Under the pieces are notes generated by a model. The model saw only the letters and a list, made by a program, of their open reading frames with translations, was not told the DNA's origin and searched no databases. From positions 1-34,870 of the forward strand of contig NZ_CAJXTC010000048.1 in the NCBI RefSeq assembly GCF_913060805.1: a stretch of 34,870 nt of DNA. The letters run 5' to 3'. Positions 30,655 through 34,870 of the stretch are shown here, piece by piece. Position numbers and translations under genes: made by a program. Each line of letters opens with the position of its first letter. Positions within the stretch are counted from its first letter, which is position 1. The DNA comes from an uncultured Draconibacterium sp. GTDB taxonomy: Bacteria > Bacteroidota > Bacteroidia > Bacteroidales > Prolixibacteraceae.

Positions 30655-32985
30655 GTGTTCGATTATCTTCAAAATTTGAATGAAGCCCAACGAGAGGCTG
30701 TTCTTCGTACCGAAGGACCTGCACTGGTTATTGCAGGAGCCGGATCAGGGAAAACGCGTGTATTAACTTACCGTATTGCCAATTTGCTAAAACAGGGTGC
30801 CAAGCCGTCAAGCATTTTATCGCTGACCTTTACCAACAAGGCAGCCCGCGAAATGAAAGAACGTATCTCGAGCGTGGTTGGCGAAAACACAGCGCGCTAC
30901 CTTTGGATGGGTACTTTCCACAGTATTTTTGCGCGGATTTTGCGTTTTGAACACGAAACCATCGGTTACCCGTCGAACTTTACAATTTACGACAGTGCCG
31001 ACAGTAAAAGCCTGATAAAAACGATCATTAAAAGTTTTCAGCTCGACGATAAAATCTACAAACCGGGAGTGGTTGCCAGCCGTATTTCGATGGCAAAAAA
31101 CAACCTGATTACGCCAAACGCGTATGAAAATTCAGCCGAAATTCGCAGCGCTGATAAAAGCATGCGCATGCCACAAATTGCGCAGATCTATAAAGAATAT
31201 GCCAAACGCTGTTTACTTTCAGGAGCCATGGATTTTGACGATCTGCTGCTGAAAACAAACATCCTGTTTCGCGATCATCCCGAAGTGCTGCAAAAATATC
31301 AGGAGCGATTTGGGTACGTAATGGTTGACGAGTACCAGGATACCAACTACTCGCAATACCTGATTGTGAAAAAACTGGCTGCGGCACATAAAAACATTTG
31401 CGTGGTGGGCGACGATGCGCAGAGTATCTACTCGTTTCGTGGTGCGCGTATCGAAAATATTCTGAATTTTAAATCGGATTACCCCGAGCATAAAGTGTTT
31501 AAGCTGGAGCAAAATTACCGCTCAACACAAACCATTGTAAACGCCGCCAACAGTATAATTGCCAAAAATAAAAGGCAAATTCCGAAAAAGGTTTTTTCTG
31601 AAAACGCCACCGGGAAACCAATAAAATTGATTTCGGCACTGACCGACAACGAAGAAGGTTTTTTGGTAGCTCAGGAAATTTCCCAGTTGCAATTACGCGA
31701 TCATTACAAATACGAAGACTTTGCAATTTTGTACCGCACCAACATGCAATCGAGGATTTTTGAGGAATCGTTGCGAAAAAGAAATATTCCGTACAAAATT
31801 TATGGCGGCTTAAGTTTCTACCAACGCAAGGAAATTAAAGACCTCATCTCCTATTTCCGAATGACGATTAACCCAGCCGATAACGAAGCTTTAAAACGCA
31901 TTATCAATTATCCGGCGCGTGGAATTGGAGCCACTACCCTCGCGAAACTGGAAGCTGCGGCAATTGGAAAAGAAACATCGATTTGGAATATCGTTAGTGC
32001 TTTGCCAACTGTAAATCACGCCAATTTAAATAAAGGCACCGTTGGAAAGATTCTGCATTTTGTGGGATTAATTCAAAAGTTTATGCAACTGTCGGAAGAC
32101 AACGATGCTTTTGATACAGCCAAAACCATTGCCGAGCAAACCGGTATTTTAAAAGAACTGTATACCGACAAGTCGCCCGAAGGTTTGAGCCGCCACGAAA
32201 ACATACAGGAATTACTGAACGGTATCCAGGAATTTAGCATTAACGCCAAAGAAACCGGCGAACCCGAAAAACTGGAAAATTACCTGGAAGATGTGGCACT
32301 TTTAACCGATCAGGACAACGAAAAAGAAGAAGACCGCGATAAAGTGACCCTGATGACCGTGCACTCATCAAAAGGGTTGGAATTTAAAAATGTGTTTGTG
32401 GTTGGGATGGAAGAAAACCTGTTCCCATCGAACCAAAACGGCGATAACAAACCGGAAACGCTGGAAGAAGAGCGCCGACTGTTTTATGTGGCACTAACCC
32501 GTGCCGAAGAAAACGCGTGGTTTTCTTATGCGAATCAACGCTACCGTTGGGGAAATCTCGATTTCTGTACGCCAAGTCGTTTCCTCGAAGAAGTTGATGA
32601 GCAGTTTCTCGACACTTCGGGAATTGCCGCTCAGTCGTCGCCAACGCGCCGCGCACAAAGCAACGACGATATTCAACCTGAGCGTTATCACAAAAATTCT
32701 GTCCGCCGTCAGCCACCCGGAGCATTTAAAACTGCCGAGTCGCAAAACTTTTTCAATAAAAAACTCGTTTCGTTAAAGGAAAGTAGCAGAGCACAGAACA
32801 CTTTTCAGGGCGATGCACCGGAAAAAATACAAACCGGCATGGTGGTTGAGCACCAACGTTTTGGCGAAGGAAAAGTAATTAATATTGAAGGAGTTGCACC
32901 AAACATAAAAGCTACCGTATTCTTTAAATCGGGTACACAAAAACAATTGCTGCTAAAATTCGCCAAGTTGAAAATAAAAGCGTAA
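30655..32985 (+). CDS. UvrD/PcrA-type superfamily 1 DNA helicase
   Basis: ATP-driven 3'-5' helicase of repair and replication. It has 776 residues from a GTG start at 30655 (read MFDYLQNLNEAQREAVLRTE); the family N-terminus LNxxQREAV begins at residue 8, so this start is well placed and no ATG serves better. Motifs: Q motif LNEAQREAV, Walker A GAGSGKT (28-34), Ia TFTNKAAREMKERI, II VDEYQDTN, III VVGDDAQSIYSFRGA, IV LEQNYRST, V VTLMTVHSSKGLEFKNVFVVGMEE and VI EERRLFYVALTRAE. The C-terminal tail HQRFGEGKVINIEG...LLLKFAKLKI is the PcrA-type Tudor-like domain that contacts RNA polymerase in other bacteria. All catalytic motifs are intact. Confidence 0.96.
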   Translation: MFDYLQNLNEAQREAVLRTEGPALVIAGAGSGKTRVLTYRIANLLKQGAKPSSILSLTFTNKAAREMKERISSVVGENTARYLWMGTFHSIFARILRFEHETIGYPSNFTIYDSADSKSLIKTIIKSFQLDDKIYKPGVVASRISMAKNNLITPNAYENSAEIRSADKSMRMPQIAQIYKEYAKRCLLSGAMDFDDLLLKTNILFRDHPEVLQKYQERFGYVMVDEYQDTNYSQYLIVKKLAAAHKNICVVGDDAQSIYSFRGARIENILNFKSDYPEHKVFKLEQNYRSTQTIVNAANSIIAKNKRQIPKKVFSENATGKPIKLISALTDNEEGFLVAQEISQLQLRDHYKYEDFAILYRTNMQSRIFEESLRKRNIPYKIYGGLSFYQRKEIKDLISYFRMTINPADNEALKRIINYPARGIGATTLAKLEAAAIGKETSIWNIVSALPTVNHANLNKGTVGKILHFVGLIQKFMQLSEDNDAFDTAKTIAEQTGILKELYTDKSPEGLSRHENIQELLNGIQEFSINAKETGEPEKLENYLEDVALLTDQDNEKEEDRDKVTLMTVHSSKGLEFKNVFVVGMEENLFPSNQNGDNKPETLEEERRLFYVALTRAEENAWFSYANQRYRWGNLDFCTPSRFLEEVDEQFLDTSGIAAQSSPTRRAQSNDDIQPERYHKNSVRRQPPGAFKTAESQNFFNKKLVSLKESSRAQNTFQGDAPEKIQTGMVVEHQRFGEGKVINIEGVAPNIKATVFFKSGTQKQLLLKFAKLKIKA

Positions 32986-33029
32986 ATAGCGTTTAGAATT
33001 AAATACTTCGGGATTTGTCGGGAAATGAT

Positions 33030-33037
33030 TAGTTTTG
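33030..33037 (+). promoter_or_regulatory. Predicted -7 element for the DUF4290-murA pair
   Basis: TAGTTTTG matches TAnnTTTG exactly; the base run TTCG lies at the ideal 19-base distance and TTTG only 12 bases away. It is 66 bases upstream of the ATG at 33104. Confidence 0.45.
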
Positions 33038-33103
33038 CAACATCATTTCGCAAATAAATCCAATTTACTTGAAAGTTAGATTTTTAGCATTAAACATTTA
33101 CAG

Positions 33104-33691
33104 ATGGATTATAATACCAAGAGAAAAAAAATGGCCCTTCCTGAATATGGAAGGAATATACAAAACATGGTTGATTACCTGTTGACTATCGAAGACCGCG
33201 AAAAACGAAACAGATCGGCACAAACGGTTATCGATGTAATGGGCAACCTTTTCCCTCATTTACGCGATGTTCAGGAATTCAGACACAAACTCTGGGATCA
33301 CCTGGCCATTATGTCTGATTTTCAGCTTGACATTGATTATCCTTACGACCCACCCACACCTGAATCATTAATGGAGAGACCGAATACTGTACCTTACACC
33401 AAGCACCGCATTAAGTACAAACACTACGGCCGCACCATGGAGCTTTTAATTAAAGAAGCCGATAATTTTGAAGGTGAAGAGCGTGAGATCATTATTGAAC
33501 AACTGGCCAACCATATGAAAAAATCGTACCTCGCATGGAATAAAGATGCGGTTGAGGACCAAATGATTTTTAACGACCTGGAAGAAATGTCGCGTGGCCA
33601 TTTAAAAGTACCTGAAGGAACTCAACTAGCTGATGCCAAAACACTGGTTGGCCCTCCGAAGAAGAAGAATAAATCGAAAAAGAAAAAGTAG
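33104..33691 (+). CDS. DUF4290 family protein
   Basis: A 195-residue soluble protein of unknown function, recognised as DUF4290, a family I know from Bacteroidota. Visible features are the N-terminal LPEYGRNIQNMVDYLLTIED, HLRDVQEFRHKLWDHLAIMS, a proline-rich middle (DYPYDPPTPESL), IKYKHYGRTMELLIKEA and a very basic Lys-rich tail (PPKKKNKSKKKK) suggesting nucleic-acid or ribosome contact. It lies 25 bases upstream of murA, an association often seen in this phylum, and is probably co-transcribed with it. There is no signal peptide or membrane segment. Confidence 0.88.
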   Translation: MDYNTKRKKMALPEYGRNIQNMVDYLLTIEDREKRNRSAQTVIDVMGNLFPHLRDVQEFRHKLWDHLAIMSDFQLDIDYPYDPPTPESLMERPNTVPYTKHRIKYKHYGRTMELLIKEADNFEGEEREIIIEQLANHMKKSYLAWNKDAVEDQMIFNDLEEMSRGHLKVPEGTQLADAKTLVGPPKKKNKSKKKK

Positions 33692-33716
33692 GTAATACGC
33701 TATAATATCACACCCC

Positions 33717-34870
33717 ATGTCGACTTTCAAAATTGAAGGTGGTTATAAATTAAAAGGAGACCTTGAACCGCAAGGAGCAAAAAACGAGGCGCTTCAAATA
33801 ATTTGTGCCACGCTGTTAACAGCCGAAAAAACGATCATCGAGAATATTCCTGAAATCCGGGATGTACTGAAATTAATCGAGATTCTGAAAGGACTGGGGG
33901 TTCAGGTAACGCGCCTGTCGAAAGGCAGTTACAGTTTCGATGCCTCGCAAGTCGACATCAACTTTTTAAAAAGTCCGGAATACGCCAAACAAGCAGCTGT
34001 CCTTCGTGGTTCGATAATGATTATCGGCCCGCTGTTGGCCCGCTTCGGACAAGGATTTATTCCGCAACCCGGTGGCGATAAAATTGGCCGCCGCAGAGTT
34101 GACACCCACTTTATTGGCCTGCAAAAACTGGGTGCCCGTTTTGATTTCGACCGCGAAAACAAATGGTACTCCGTTTCAACCGAAAAACTTACCGGAGCTT
34201 ATATGTTGCTCGACGAGGCTTCAGTTACAGGAACAGCAAACATTGTAATGGCTGCCGTTTTAGCCGAGGGAACCACAACAATTTACAACGCAGCCTGCGA
34301 ACCTTATCTGCAGCAACTTTGCAAAATGCTGGTTTCTATGGGTGCCAAAATTGAAGGAATTGGTTCCAACCTGCTTTCCATCGAAGGTGTTTCGTCGTTA
34401 ACTGGATGTACACACCGCATTCTTCCCGATATGATTGAAGTGGGTAGTTTTATTGGCCTCGCTGCCATGACTGCTTCCGAAATCAACATTAAAAATGTGG
34501 GTATTGAGCACCTGGGAATTATTCCCGAATCATTTCGCCGCCTGGGAATTAACGTTGAACAAAATGGCGACGATCTGCTAATTAAAGATACCGAACATTA
34601 CGAAATAGATTCATACATCGATGGATCGATAATGACCATTTCGGATGCGCCCTGGCCGGGACTGACACCCGACTTACTTAGTGTTTTCCTGGTAGTGGCT
34701 ACACAAGCCAAAGGAAGTGTGCTTATTCATCAGAAAATGTTTGAAAGCCGTTTATTCTTTGTGGATAAACTGATTGATATGGGGGCGCAAATCATTCTTT
34801 GCGATCCGCACCGTGCCACCGTAATTGGCCTCGACCGAAAAAATACCTTACGTGCCACAAAAATGGTATC
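33717..34870 (+). CDS. murA: UDP-N-acetylglucosamine 1-carboxyvinyltransferase, Asp-type; 3' end cut by window
   Basis: First committed step of peptidoglycan synthesis: transfers enolpyruvate from PEP to UDP-GlcNAc. The frame starts at ATG 33717 (MSTFKIEGGYKLKGDLEPQG) and is open to the window edge, about 384 codons, so the C-terminus is missing. Conserved features include Lys22-Asn23 (GAKNEALQI), LRGSIMIIGPLLARFG and the substrate loop PGGDKIGRRRVDTHF. In this loop the usual active-site Cys (Cys115 of E. coli) is Asp121, encoded by GAT at 34077-34079. Cys-to-Asp enzymes such as those of Mycobacterium and Chlamydia are active but not alkylated by fosfomycin. Confidence 0.96.
   Translation, partial: MSTFKIEGGYKLKGDLEPQGAKNEALQIICATLLTAEKTIIENIPEIRDVLKLIEILKGLGVQVTRLSKGSYSFDASQVDINFLKSPEYAKQAAVLRGSIMIIGPLLARFGQGFIPQPGGDKIGRRRVDTHFIGLQKLGARFDFDRENKWYSVSTEKLTGAYMLLDEASVTGTANIVMAAVLAEGTTTIYNAACEPYLQQLCKMLVSMGAKIEGIGSNLLSIEGVSSLTGCTHRILPDMIEVGSFIGLAAMTASEINIKNVGIEHLGIIPESFRRLGINVEQNGDDLLIKDTEHYEIDSYIDGSIMTISDAPWPGLTPDLLSVFLVVATQAKGSVLIHQKMFESRLFFVDKLIDMGAQIILCDPHRATVIGLDRKNTLRATKMV

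Noticed and set aside
1-34870. CRISPR array, tRNA, rRNA or intact insertion sequence
   Set aside because: No regularly spaced identical repeats of CRISPR length, no cloverleaf with CCA-end geometry, no rRNA stretches and no transposase-like ORF were seen by eye.

Overview
The window looks like chromosomal DNA of a Bacteroidota bacterium, probably a Marinilabiliales/Prolixibacteraceae-like marine or sediment lineage (the lineage is inferred; no 16S is present). Supporting signs are a type IX secretion (T9SS) type B sorting domain, a DUF4290 protein upstream of murA, a family of tandem secreted proteins I know only from Bacteroidota, a second EF-G without catalytic residues as in Bacteroides, weak Shine-Dalgarno sequences, and repeated TTG-N19-TAnnTTTG promoters. 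There are no tRNA or rRNA genes, CRISPR arrays, intact insertion sequences or prophage genes. Most genes are housekeeping; the interest lies in regulatory and intergenic DNA.

Layout. 1-2657 (minus): str operon rpsL-rpsG-fusA (fusA cut by the window edge) with a promoter. 2900-6403 (minus): a peptidase-containing ABC exporter and its membrane fusion protein. 6589-7650 (plus): two tandem paralogous secreted proteins, divergent from the exporter. 7747-8061: a small membrane protein. 8128-10119 (plus): OmpR-type response regulator and histidine kinase. 10283-17300 (plus): C5-pathway heme cluster hemA, hemC-hemD fusion, hemB, hemL, hemE and a small four-helix membrane protein. About 17390-17745: a non-coding element bounded by two inverted hairpins. 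17832-24115 (minus): siroheme/sulfite reduction operon (DUF2061 protein, precorrin-2 dehydrogenase, CysJ, CysI, YeeZ-like SDR, SUMT) preceded by a long leader. 24400-26648 (plus): EF-G2. 26783-28732: two membrane proteins. 28929-30221 (minus): T9SS cargo with a PKD-like domain. 30655-32985: UvrD/PcrA helicase. 33104-34870: DUF4290 protein and murA (cut by the window edge).

Main discovery. Upstream of the sulfite-reduction operon, on the minus strand, lies what looks like a ribosome-mediated transcription attenuator. A 28-codon ORF (24063-23977) encodes a peptide with eight Met and four Cys, clustered as MMEMTCMMCMCC. It is followed by an intrinsic terminator (23947-23911) before the first structural gene. 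Codons 25-27 of the peptide contain ATGCAGAAG, and the same nonamer recurs in the 3' arm of the terminator. The terminator 5' arm can therefore pair with either copy. A ribosome stalled at the Cys codons would leave the first copy free (antiterminator); a ribosome at the stop codon would cover it (terminator). A perfect TGTGA-N6-TCACA palindrome sits at the predicted transcription start of the same leader.

How the genes work together. The heme cluster makes uroporphyrinogen III from glutamyl-tRNA. HemE takes it towards heme, while SUMT and the precorrin-2 dehydrogenase in the next operon take it towards siroheme, the cofactor of CysI encoded in that same operon. Other notable points are MurA with Asp in place of the fosfomycin-target Cys, EF-G2 lacking the catalytic His, overlapping divergent promoters at the exporter/secreted-protein junction, and short-period word arrays in several intergenic spacers.
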